Shown here in pieces: positions 45,220 through 56,391 of a stretch of 64,000 nt of DNA. Below the pieces are notes generated by a model, which did no database searches, was not told the origin of the DNA, and worked only from the letters and a program-made list of their open reading frames with translations. The stretch comes from Fistulifera solaris (taxonomy: Eukaryota; Bacillariophyta; Bacillariophyceae; Naviculales; Stauroneidaceae), in NCBI GenBank assembly GCA_030295235.1, contig AP026179.1:186001-250000 (forward strand). The letters are read 5' to 3'. Within the stretch, counting starts at the first letter, position 1. Each line of letters begins with the position of its first letter. The translations under genes and the position numbers were made by a program.

Positions 45220-45907
45220 TCGACTGTCAAGATAGGGAATCCCATTGCGAAGATAGTTTTAGACCGATAAATAATAACAAAACCTGTATTTTCCTATTAA
45301 TCTAAATGGTACTGAAGAACTTTAATTGAGTTCTGTAGCCATAGCCGAAGAGTACCGGTACGCCACGAGAAATGTTGCACTTCACTGTTGGATACCGGTA
45401 CCCGTACTTTGTACACGTATTAAAAAAACGTGTCTCGCATTTCGCATGTATTTGATGATCTCATTCATTCTACATTGTTTCGAAAAAGGAGACGATTCTA
45501 TTTCTTTTTGATTTTTATGTTGTTGGAAGGATGAACACTTCATCTTCGTACGAAACAAAAGGAATGAGAGAGCAGGATCGTATCAGGTACGACGGTGCTT
45601 CACAATTTCGCTTTTCACGCCGAAGTACCAGTGACGCCCGGCGGCCGATAGCCCCTATTGCAAATTTTTGCATTCGGAAGTAAACTGAAAAATGAACCAT
45701 TTGTTTCTCTATACAATGGATCAAGTCGTTGATTCATTCATTCGTGATTGCGCGAATTTACGGAAAGAGCACCCCAACGTGCACAACCTCTCTCAATCAT
45801 GACGAGGCTCATTTCTTTTGGAAAAGATACACCGAAGTGGATCCGTCGCAAGATTTAGAATTATCTGAAGGTTTTCGCAGTATTCTTTCATTCAAAAGTG
45901 TACGAAA
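45220..45907. other. Intergenic region between copies D and E
   Basis: 690 bases. GTACCGGTAC lies at 45352-45361 and TACCGGTAC at 45393-45401. The 45600-45755 part is homologous to the flank of copy D; CATTCGGAAGT at 45671-45681 is shared with copy B. Confidence 0.6.
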
Positions 45908-48900
45908 ATGATGAGCATGCGTCATCTACAGGCATTGTTCCTCTTCTTTTATGGGGCCCTTCCCAAGACGGCAGCCGACGGCGTAACGCAAAAATCACCG
46001 GCTCTTGGTGCTTCGGATGAGCTTCCTGTTTCTCCTCCCCTTACGGAAGTTGGTTTGTTGTGCGAGAACACCATCAAACTGGCGGTTCCTGCTGATGAAA
46101 ACCCCAAGATTGTTACTGGAGCTCATGCCAAGCTCATTTCTTTTCTTGATTGCTCATTTCATGACACAAGATCCGTCCCAGCAACGGTGTATCAAATTGA
46201 AGGAACTGGTGCCATGTTGGATGTATTTTTGTTTAGAGATGAATTCGGATCAAGTGAAGTTGCTGTTTTTGAGGGATGTCCCAGTCGCGCTAGGAACAAT
46301 AGCACTGGTGCCACCAACAATGGCAGCGGGGGTAGTATTAAGTTCGCCAATTGTGTTGTCGGCCAGTATCCCCAGGGTGCTCGCTGGCAAACAAAAGTGG
46401 GCCAACTGTACACGATCGTTGTTTATTCGTATGCTTCACTTTCTTCAACTGCTTTCATTCTGCAAATTGAAGTGGTTGAAGCCAATCCGGTTTGTGGCAC
46501 GGATGGTATTTCTCCCATTCATTTAGATGCCCTGAACACGAATAGTTCAGTGCAGATATTGGGTGGATCGGAAGACAGCGTGAAAGTCACGGATCTTCCT
46601 CCATGTGACTATCAGACACGATCGACTTCCGTCCTCTACAAGATCACGGTCGACTTGCAGCCAAATGTTGTATTCTCAGTCTTCGTCGAAGGTAATGATG
46701 CCGTGGTCACAGTCTATCAAGGCAATTGCGAAACTGGCTACTCGTGTTTACCTTTATCGGATGTCATAATCAATGACACCGCGATCGGTTATAAAAGTTC
46801 TAAGATGATTATGGAAAACAAATATGGAAAGAAGGAGGGTACTAGTACCTTCTCAGTGGAGTCTCAGGTCAGACAAGGAGGTATTGCGATGCCCCGGGTC
46901 ACATACAACGTTCAGTCTTTCCACCATGGAAAGGCGGGGGCAATATATCTTATTGCAGTAAGTTCATGTTGTGGTGTTAAGATTGGCGACTTTCGTTTGA
47001 CCTTGAAGGGCACCAGCTATGGTAATGTTTGCGAGGATTCTGTAGAAATCGATTTGTCAGCAGGCGAATCATCAGTCACTGTCGACCTGTCCGAGGCAAA
47101 AGTATACAGGAATTTATATTCATGCCATACAAGAGGTGATTACGATGTCAATGGGTATCAGTCTTCCAGCGTTGATGGGACAGCTTTAATCACTAGTCCA
47201 GTTGCGTCCTACAAAATTACCGGAGACGGAAACACTTATATCGCCTACATTGCTCCTCCACACATCGGACAAATCAGGACGACTCTTTTTAAAACTAATT
47301 TCTGTGACAGAAAGCCCCATTGTTTGCAGGGAGATAACTTCAGTAATTTACTCTTGATCGAAACACGAGTCAACGAGACGTACTACTTGGCAGTCTACAG
47401 CGAACAAACTGAAGATAATGGATCTTACAATTTGACAATAAGTCCCGTATCCAAAAGTACGCCGTGTGAAGATGCAATCAACCTAAAATCCGTCGGTGAT
47501 GGGATAACGGTCAACGGGACTTTGGAAGGAACTGCTCTGTACAACAAATTGAGCATGTGCAACGTTTATGGGGAATTGTCGCGATTTCGAGTCTACGCAT
47601 TCGTTGCAGAAAAAGACGGTCCAATGTTAGTCACCGCCAAGGTCGATCCAAATCTGAATTTTTACCCCTCTCTGACGGTTGTTACAAGTTGCGTAAGTGG
47701 CGAGTGTATTGCTGGCCTTTCGAATTTTGAGGTAGAGGTGATGCAACCCGCTGTTGTTTGGTATGCGGAGTTGGGTGTCACATATTACATTGCCGTCAGT
47801 AGGATTGACTACATAGCTTACAACGGAGATTTCCAGTTGACTATGGAGCCCTTGACAATGACGACGATTTGCGACTATGAAAATGTGGTTGACATGGGTA
47901 CTGTTCCGGATGAAGGCGCTACATTTGACGGAAGCACAATATCTGGTCCCTTGTTTACGGTCCCAACTTCGTGTCAAGAGGAAGGAGCACCTATTTCTCC
48001 GACCAGTCGTGCAGCAACCTTCACCTTACAAGGTGACGGCAATGCTTACATGCTAAGCGTGAGTGACGCTTCCGGAATTAACCCTCAGGCCACAGTGTTT
48101 CAAGGAAGCTGTGACAATTTTGTATGCATTCCAACTGACGTATATGCAGACAGTTTTTGGTGGGTACAGAGATGGGCGAGACGTACACGATTGTTGTCGG
48201 AGATTGCTGCATTGCCGTTAATTTGGGAGGGACATTCAAATTACATGCTAAGAAGATTATTGCGGGAAATTTGACGGCCGACGCGAAGACATTGGATGTG
48301 CCTGTTAGCACTGAGACCCAAAGAGTGTTGGGGTCAACTTCATTGGGCAGACTTTATCCTGGATTGCCTTTGTGCCAGTTTTCGGTCGATTCTCCCGCTT
48401 CTATTTACAAGATAGACACCGGTGTAGGATTGTTTTCTGCTCAAGTGACCGGATTCGGCTTCGATGCTCAACTCTCTCTTTTCAAAGAAGATGCCATAAG
48501 GGGTCTTGATTGCTACGGAACACACGGCCATCGAGACGTCTCGTGGGAGGTAACGAAGACGCAAAATCTTTACCTTGTGGTTTACGGTTGCTGTGGTATG
48601 AGTGCAGCTGGCGACTTTTCCCTGCAGTTAAGCAAACTAAACATATCAGGCAACCCGTGCGATGATGCAAACGATCTTGGCAACGTACCCGACGATGGTT
48701 TGAGGTATGTCGGGACATTGAGTGATTTGTCATTAGCGGCGACTGTTGGTTTTGAAAATGAATCAATCTGTGACTACGGAGGCCAACACACTTTTCCTCC
48801 AATGCGGTCCAAGCTTTTTATTGTTTATGGAAATGGAAAGACATTGAAGGCTTCCGCACTCGTTTCCCATACGACTTCGAACCAGATCTCCCTAACCGTT

Positions 48901-49209
48901 GTGAAGAGCTTCTGTGGTTCGGTTGAATGCATCGAAGGAGCTTACTCGACCATTGACCCCTTTGAGTCAATCACCTGGCCGTCTGTAGCAGGAGAGACCT
49001 ATGATATTGTAGTATCCACGTCGCTGATGGAAACCGACGACGAATTCCTACTCATGGTGTACGAAGAAGGCTTGGAATTGTTTGGGAGCAACTCTAGCAA
49101 AGGCACCAACCATGGTGTCAACAACTTAAATTCGTCGAGCAACAAGCTGGTGAAGTGCATGTGGATGATGACTGCTGTAGTCATGGGGGCCATGTTCTGC
49201 TGCTATTGA
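45908..49209 (+). CDS. Array family copy E: GPI-anchor-type multi-domain surface protein
   Basis: Best-preserved copy, about 1,100 residues with one frame break. The signal peptide is MMSMRHLQALFLFFYGAL up to TAADG. About seven Cys-containing repeats follow (roughly 50-190, 200-360, 370-490, 495-640, 645-785, 795-905, 910-1040). Each opens with C(E/D)(D/N) then a L-G-x-V-type strand and ends with G-x-x-Y-x-(I/L)-x-V and G-x-F-x-L, the pattern of bacterial PPC-type beta-sandwiches (family inference). A Ser/Asn linker precedes a C-terminal hydrophobic end (CMWMMTAVVMGAMFCCY), which suggests GPI anchoring. Many N-x-S/T sites are present. At 48154-48158 a T5 run breaks the frame; six T would give DSFLVGTEMGETYTI, matching copy B. 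Function unknown; no catalytic motif seen. Confidence 0.75.
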
Positions 49210-49602
49210 TGGGAAGTCGGTCGTCACGATAGGATATCAAATGTCAACAATGAGCGATTGCTCTTTAGTGAGATTGTATCTCGTTGCCAAGACATGCAGC
49301 ACAACTTACAAAACTAATGCAATATGTTATTTTCTCTTGCTATGTTTGTTCATTTTCAACCACGAAACGGAGTCTTTGCACGTTGCGAGTCTACATTTTT
49401 TTACATGGGACCAAGGACATGGGACCTAGCCCGAATCATCATCAGGACTGGATATCAGTCACGGGTGATTGTTGGCTGCGACCTGCGATGATCTGCATTT
49501 TTCTGGTTGAGTGTTGTCGAAAGGCAAAAGTAAACAACTATTAGTTGCTTCTTATTTGAAGTTTGATCTCTCTCTTTCCTTTTCTGTCAACAATCAACAA
49601 AA
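49210..49602. other. Intergenic region, array to EMC3
   Basis: About 390 bases with no recognised feature. Confidence 0.4.
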
Positions 49603-50586
49603 ATGACAACAACACTTCTATTAGATCCCGACATTCGCGATTGGGTCGTGTTGCCGTTATTTATCATTATGGTCGCCGCGGGCTTGTTGCGACACAGTGT
49701 GAGTGTCTTGTTGCAAGGGAATCCTAGTAAAGCACCTGCGATTTCGGCACGGAGTTCGTCCCTCCTCCGACAAACGATGAAATTACAAACAGGAGCGGCG
49801 CATTATATGACGACGTGGCGTTGGCAGTGTCGCAAAGAACACGCCATACAAACCTTGCGACAGGAAGCGGAGTGGGCCGAAGCCGAACAAACGAGGCAAT
49901 CGGAGAACGGGGAAGCATCTGAGAGCGCCGATGATCCCATGAGTGCCATGATGAACAATCCTATGAGTATGATGAAAGGAAATATGGTCTTTATGGTTCA
50001 AAATATGGTCATGATGCAAGGAATTCAACACTTTTTCAGTGGCTTCATTCTTCTCAAAGTACCTTTTCCACTCACGGCCGGATTCAAGAGTATGTTCCAA
50101 CGCGGTCTCGGAGCGGAATTGCCCGATCTTGAACCTAGTTATGTCAGTTCCGTCAGCTGGTACTTTTTGGTCATGTACGGATTGCGTTCCTTCTTGCAAC
50201 TCGTGATTGGTGATCCGCCTCTTGAAGTGCGCGAACAATCCTCCAAGACGATGCAGTATGGATACTTGCCTCCGGGACGTACGGGACAAGATGGGGCCGC
50301 CGTCGCCCAACAGTTACGTCAAGAAGCGGAGAATCTAGAAGTATTTGTGCAGCCCCACAAATCGGAATTTGATTCGGTGGAAAAGCGTGTCTTGGGTGTC
50401 CATCGGTATCCCAAGAGATCCAAACTGACCGGTCCCGACAGTCACGATAGCTTATTTGCCAATGAAACTACCGGTAATTCAAAGGTCAAAGGGGGCAAAA
50501 GAAGAGTAATTGAGCCGTTGCAAGAGATAACAATTTTAATAACTTTTCTCTTGACGTCTTCATGGCTGAAAACTATTTTTAAGTAA
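49603..50586 (+). CDS. EMC3: ER membrane protein complex subunit 3
   Basis: 327 residues. EMC3 is the Oxa1/YidC-superfamily core of the EMC, which inserts tail-anchored and multipass proteins into the ER membrane. Diagnostic blocks: LLLDPDIRDWVVLPLFIIM (TM1), GLLRHSVSVLLQ, MMKGNMVFMVQNMVMMQGI with FSGFILLKVPFPLT (TM2 and the KVPFPLT signature) and VSSVSWYFLVMYGLRSF (TM3). The Met-rich cytosolic loop is expanded and acidic. The C-terminus extends past the usual end into VIEPLQEITILITFLLTSSWLK, a hydrophobic tail I do not know from EMC3; it may reflect a missed intron or frame error after about residue 300. Confidence 0.9.
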   Translation: MTTTLLLDPDIRDWVVLPLFIIMVAAGLLRHSVSVLLQGNPSKAPAISARSSSLLRQTMKLQTGAAHYMTTWRWQCRKEHAIQTLRQEAEWAEAEQTRQSENGEASESADDPMSAMMNNPMSMMKGNMVFMVQNMVMMQGIQHFFSGFILLKVPFPLTAGFKSMFQRGLGAELPDLEPSYVSSVSWYFLVMYGLRSFLQLVIGDPPLEVREQSSKTMQYGYLPPGRTGQDGAAVAQQLRQEAENLEVFVQPHKSEFDSVEKRVLGVHRYPKRSKLTGPDSHDSLFANETTGNSKVKGGKRRVIEPLQEITILITFLLTSSWLKTIFK

Positions 50587-50617
50587 CAGAGCTATTATTT
50601 GCCCATCTTTCATGCTT

Positions 50618-51854
50618 TCAATCTAGTTTTTCTTCTGCTAGTTTATTCCTTTGATTCGAACTCCTGTTGGCTTGGTAGCCGCCGCCGTCGTCGTCTCCGA
50701 GGAGCTGCAGAAAATAATGAGCAACTCGTCCCGCCATCGCCAGGTAATACTCCCAATACGATAGCTGCAAAGTTAGATCCTCGTCCTTCTCTTGTCGTTC
50801 TTCGTTATGCTGCTGTTCTTTTTTGGTAGCAGTCTCTTGGGTAGGACGAGGAGCACGTAAGGTTGAATATGCTTTCCGTGAAGGTACGGATTGTGTCTTA
50901 AAGAGACCCACCTCCTTGTTTTGACTGTCAAACTTGTTGGAGTGCTTCGTCATCATCACTTGTCGTAAGGACTGTTTTTGGTGTTGTTGATTTTGTTTCG
51001 CTTGTTTCGCCTTTTCATGCACATTCCGCAATTCGCTTTGAATAACTCGTCGTTCTAATTCATTCGATACCAACTCGAACGCACGTTCAAAGTCCATCTT
51101 GGCTAATTTGTACTCACCACGACATTTCCGAGCCTTACCCCGTCGAAAGTAGAGTTTCGAAATTTGTTCTGGATGAGCCGCTACTTGGTGCATTGGTAGA
51201 TGCTGTTCCGAATTGTAATCCAAGGCCATGGTACAAAAGGTTTCCGCTTTTCGATACCATTGTAGCTGCAATGCCGATTGTGCTAAATTGTTCATGATTT
51301 TGCAGTATAGTAACAGTCGTTGTTGCTGATCCTCTTCGTCGCCTTCGTCCAGATCCTCCTGTTGCCGTGAATCCTGTTCTTCACTCTCGACGAAAGCATC
51401 GGATGGATTCTTCATTCTATGATGATTGATACCGATTACTGGTAAGCACGTTAAATACACTTCAATGGCATTCTCATATTGTTGTTTCTGATACAATTGA
51501 TTGCCGTAGCAACGTTGCACTTCGGCCCACTCGGTTTGTTCGGCCTTTGTTTTCAGCGAAGCTAACCACTGCGTGGCTTGTTGCAATCGCGTTTGACAAT
51601 CGGCGGCCGCTTGTTCGGCCGGAGATGCTTGGCGGGTAGAACCATCGGGTAAACGGCGTTGCAATTCAAAAATACGACGATGACCCTTCGTTCAGTTCAT
51701 GCAAGGTGCGATTGATTGAATTCAAAACATCCGTCGTGGTCACAAAGGATTCCTCGGGCGGTCGTAAATAGGATGTAGTTTTTGTTGTATGCGATGGATT
51801 GTTGCTTTTGTCATGATTCTTTCCATTATCATCACTTTTATTTTTAGTGGACAT
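50618..51854 (-). CDS. TPR co-chaperone-like protein
   Basis: The ATG at 51854 (MSTKNKSDDN) starts a frame that stops at 51666. The rest continues in another frame: the CCC run at 51684-51686 (plus strand) with one base removed gives LNEGHRRIFELQRRLPDG, joining both parts into about 410 residues. TPR-like helices: EVQRCYGNQLYQKQQYENAIEVYLTCL, then LYCKIMNNLAQSALQLQWYRKAETFC and ISKLYFRRGKARKCRGEYKLAKMDFERAFEL, a three-TPR clamp as in FKBP- and STIP1-type co-chaperones. An acidic insert (EDLDEGDEEDQQ) lies between repeats 1 and 2. No catalytic domain is seen. A role with Hsp70/Hsp90 is inferred. Convergent with EMC3, with 31 bases between. Confidence 0.75.
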
Positions 51855-52130
51855 GATATATCGTTGCTTTCATTCTTCATTATTTATTTGTTTGCTTGAA
51901 TAATATGGAGAAAGGCGCCTCGCATTATTATGTGGCGGTATAGCCCCACGTGACTTAGTCTCATTAGAGTCGTGATCTGCGAAAGTCCTACACTTTGGAA
52001 GATTCTAAATCCTTATCAAGGACCACTCACTCGGCTCATTGTTATTAACCGGTTCGTTCCCGTTACAACACTTATGGTATGGTCTACAGATGGATACAGT
52101 TTCTAATTTGGAGATACCAGGTACTGTTTA

Positions 52131-53812
52131 TTACCAAATCGCATCTTTCACTTCTACTCCTGCCACAGCACCCAAAGTATGCTGCATGGGTGGAATGACA
52201 CGATATTGAGTCCGCAATTGGTCTGCTGTGAGTGGGATTTCGGTCCACACAGCAGAGGACGGCGTTAGAAACAACTCCTGACTCATCCGGATCCGTTCCC
52301 GCGTTTCCGTCGGTGTTTCTCGGAGAGCCGTCCGAATTTGACCACCACCATTGATGCAACCCGAGGGACACGCCATGATTTCCATGTAATCAAAGGGTGG
52401 CAAGGCATTTTCTTGAAATGGCTTCAATGCTTTTTGAATCGTTTGCATCCCATTGGCAATGGCAAACCGCAGAACGGGAAGGGAATCATCCATACAAGTT
52501 GCGGAGTAAGTTCCCGTGGAAGGATGATAATACAGAGTCGCGTGTAAAAATTCGCGACGTCGTTTTTGCGAGGCAATGCGGGCACTCACGGTACTCCAAT
52601 TGGCTTCGTCGCGTTCCATGAACGGCTGCCATAAAGTAGAAGAGTCGTCATTGATATCAGTTTGAAACAATTCCCAAGCTGCGTAACGAAACAAAAAATC
52701 CGCGTAACCGCCCGAGGATTCGGCAAAAAGGTGAAATTCGGTGCAATGGACGAGTCACGCTTCACCGATCTACTTTCCTTTGGTGCAATCAAACAAGCGG
52801 GGCGATGGGCAGCACTCCATTCTTGTGCCGACGTAAAAACGGCAGAGAGTGGCAATTGCGATACAATCTCGGTAATGTGTTGTTTTGTTCGTATGGTAGC
52901 ATTCTCCCTGTCTTGAAAAAACTCTTGCATCAGTTGCCAACATTCCGTTGTTGTAATCGACATGTCCACGAACGGTTCTTCTTTGTCATTTGTAAATTCG
53001 GTACGCGAAGCTTCGAGTTTCTTATCATGACACGGCATGACGGCCAAATGAAAGCATTCGGCGTCTTGTTGTTGGAAATAAGCTCCGGCACCCGACATGG
53101 GAGACGGAATCGGCGACAAGTGAGGGACAGCTGCATGAATGGACTTTTCAATCAAACACACCGTGGCCGGACACGAAGAGGCGAGTTGGGGCAGTCGGGT
53201 TTCGGTACCTTCTTGTGACAGTTGTTGTCGATACGCTTCAACGAAGGATTGTGCCGCTGCTAGTCTCGACCATTCCAGCGGTACGTTAGCATCCATGACT
53301 ACATCCACTGCCCAGTATTGATGAAAGAAGGTTGCCATTTGTTGTTGTCGTGTCCGAATAGACGGAGTTGTGCTTTTTCCGATTGATTCCATATGACGCA
53401 TCAAATCGGCCCAACTGGCGGGTGATATCGTGAGCACAAATCGTTTCCTTACATCCGTTGTTGTTTGAAAACGCTGATGAATCCACTGACGCAATTTTTC
53501 GATCGAATGCTTTTCTTCCAACAAGACTGTTTCGGCGGTAGTGACACAACCCGAACAAGCCAAACAATCGGCAATCGAAGCGGACACGACTGCGTTTGTC
53601 GTGGGCACCGTCGTCGTATCCGTTCCTCCCCGAACCGTCCGTCGTTTCCGTGTTCGAATGGCTCCTTCTTGAGTACGATTGGATGTCGTCGTCTTCGTCG
53701 TCGTGGTGGTTGTTGTTGTTGTCGTGTCACCAGGATTGCTAAATAAAGGATTCACACACGCTTGGGAAGGTCCTAAATAATCATCGACATTGCTCAAGAA
53801 TACGGATGACAT
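52131..53812 (-). CDS. NAR1: Cytosolic Fe-S cluster assembly factor NAR1 (CIAO3/NARFL)
   Basis: Hydrogenase-like protein of the cytosolic iron-sulphur assembly pathway, acting between the CFD1-NBP35 scaffold and the CIA targeting complex. The start at 53812 gives MSSVFLSNVDDYLGPSQACV. The N-terminal cluster Cys are C19, C83, C86 and C89 (DCLACSGC); between them sits a polyThr insert encoded by GTT/GTC repeats (53697-53729). The H-domain motifs are present: SSCPATVCLIEKS, VMPCHDKKLEASR and MACPSGCINGGGQ. The protein ends in Trp (VKDAIW), as expected for NAR1. The frame breaks at 52725-52729: six rather than five A (plus strand) would read TFFAESSGGYADFLFRYAAWELF. The enzyme is essential in other eukaryotes, so an assembly indel is likely. 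Confidence 0.92.
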
Positions 53813-56391
53813 AAAGATGTTCTTCAATCTGGTCTCCAATGACGACTACCAAAGACAGAATGTATTCTTGTGAACCAGGAAACACGTTCAAAGAATCATA
53901 AAACGAAGTAGAGAAAGTAGATCGAGTGGAGGAGTTTTTGTGAATCAACGATTGGGAAGATCTTTATGAATTACTCGCACATGACATTGACCGACGGACA
54001 GACGCAGGTTCGCTCTCCAGTCCTAATATAGCTCGAGAGGCATTCCAAGCTATGAATGTCTATTGGTGGATAGTCCCTTTGCATTACCTACACATCAACA
54101 GGGGGTTAACGACGACTGCGGAGGGCACTCAGTAGCTTTCGTTCGGATACCAATTCGAAAATGGGATCAATTACGACGTAACTATATCGAAATGTTGCAT
54201 GGCTAATGAAGTTACTAGGGAAATAGATGTTATTTACGTAAAAATGATGAACGATGAGTGGTACATCCAGGCGGCGAGCAAAAGTACAATACTCATGACT
54301 GAAATCCAGTTTTGGGGAAAACCCGAAAGAGATACTAAAAGCCTAAGAAGCTCACGATTTGGGAGAAATAACGATTTCACTGATCGAAAGTTGCAAAAAG
54401 CTACATGTTATAGCCAAAGAGATAAACTCATCGAGTAAGCTACCAGGTACCTGTATCGTGACAAAATCTGACATCCATAGCTTCATTGGTGGAAAAGCGC
54501 TCACAACTGACTTCGCATCGGTATCCAATGGCTAAAAGCAGTGCAACATACGAGTTTGCAATTATTCCCACCAAAACACAAGAGTTTTGTTTTGTTTTGT
54601 TTTGTTTAGGACGTTACCAGATACACAAGTCTGCTTTGATCAGTTGCGGACATCGCATTTTCATCATCTTAGATTGTGAAGGAGACAGAAGTTGAACCAG
54701 AAAGCAGAAGCCAAGCATCCGTCACATGTACCCTTGAACACAAACTAATCTTCATCTCGAATCATCTGGCACAAGTATATTTGCCGCAAAAATGGGTCGT
54801 CGAATGCAAAGGAATAGCCGTGACAATCATGGGGCGTCAACCTCTTTCTTCCACATAAGATTGCCTCGGCTTTCTTTCGCTCTTGACGCGCACACAAACA
54901 CAGCAATCAGAATACCGGGTAGTAAGCGTCTTAGCAGTCTCATCTCCGGTACGCATTGTTGAGTCAATGGAACCGAATGTCGTTACCCTTCGTACAACTT
55001 TCTTGGCTCTTGTTTCATTCCGAACCAATAAATCGATTCAACCGCAAAAGATAAGTACTTGGAAACCACAGATCGTTGCAAAGCGAGTGTTAAAGGGGAC
55101 CACAATTCAAAGTATGTTTGATTTCTCGTCTGGACTTTCGTGACAGCACGGTCGACCCTGGCTGGATAAAGGGAGGTCACATCTGGGCGTCGGTCAAGTG
55201 ACATGGAATACCCAAATATTAGTCCGCGATCCTGCGGATGCCAATAAAGGATACGATGCTACACTGGTCACCTGTTGTCTGCTGACATGTGGTCGGAAGG
55301 TTGTTTGGCGAGGCTCGTGAGAGATAAGGGAACAGTCCCTCACAGGGAAACAGTTAATATTCAACAACTCACAGCCGTCCCTATCTATCTTCTGTTTTTC
55401 TTCCACTCTATGTAATATTAGCGAACTTCGCTTCATGCCGTGCTCTGTGATCGATCTTGTTGTCGCGAAATATGAAAAAAACCGATTTTGTAGGCAACAA
55501 CAAATGCTTTCAAAGAGTCATTGTATGGTGCTACATTACCACTGCACACGAAACGCTGCGCTTCTAGAGAATTCGTTGACGACGATGTCAATCGCAATGC
55601 GGCGTTGACGCATCCGTTTTGACGTTGCACAATGTTGTGCCGCCTGGACGACTGCTTTAAAGGGAATCAAGGTATTGTCAGTAAGATCGTTTTCTGGATA
55701 GAGCATGAAAACGATAGTGGTAATAAGTCTCTCCGTAGCGACGAAGATGAATTTATCTCGAAACTGTGCATGCCGCTTCAAGAGATCGAATTGGTGGTGT
55801 GCCTGCTGGCGTGCATGACAAATTGAGAACTCTGCGATAAAAGGTCACAAACCTGGGAATTCATGTCCGTACTTGGTAGTTGTGGATCGTATGGCGACGT
55901 TCGTGTGTCGCATGTGCCCTATATTTAGAGAAACGAGAGCACCCATTTTAGTTTTAGCCTTAAGAAGCGAACCGCAACAAGTAAAATGAAGTCCGAAGGT
56001 TCCCGTATACACGGGATTCAAAGTGATTCACCAAAGTGGGCTCCTTTGTTTCACCTCGACTTCTCTCTCCTATCCACAGCAACAGCAAAAGCGAACGGGT
56101 GCAACCTCAAGTACGAAGCTATATCATGGATTCAATCAACATCTAAATGTTAAAGCCATTCATTATCCATGGCTTGTTGCTAGTGTGATCTTAGCGGACG
56201 AAGCAGAAATGTTTACACCTCTTGCATCTGTATGCGCCGTCCGTATCGTGGTGTGCGCTTTGTAGAGGAGATGATGATGCAGCATAACAAAGGTCGCGAC
56301 GTGCCAGGTGGGTCTGCATTGAATAAACCACTTCTCGTCCTTCTATTTCATCGGCGGCTTTTTTGCTGACGAATGCATCCACTGCTTGCAA
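53813..56391. other. Gene-poor region
   Basis: 2.58 kb without a convincing gene. Short frames on both strands (for example 55536-55781 on the minus strand) show no family similarity. A TTTTG repeat lies at 54584-54606. CTTAAGAAGCGAA near 55,960 recurs at 60,060 downstream of the other HMG gene, so the right part belongs to the HMG duplication. Confidence 0.5.
54584..54606 (+). repeat. TTTTG pentanucleotide repeat
   Basis: Four TTTTG units in the gene-poor region. Confidence 0.9.

Noticed and set aside
48154-48158. Programmed ribosomal frameshift in copy E at the T5 run
   Set aside because: No slippery heptamer plus pseudoknot evident, and similar one-base breaks occur in many unrelated genes of the window; assembly indel is simpler.
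48078-48311. Antisense open frames inside the array copies
   Set aside because: Short shadows of the sense codons, not conserved between copies.
54199-55826. Several short frames in the gene-poor region as small genes
   Set aside because: No signal peptide, domain or paralogue; overlapping frames on both strands are equally open.
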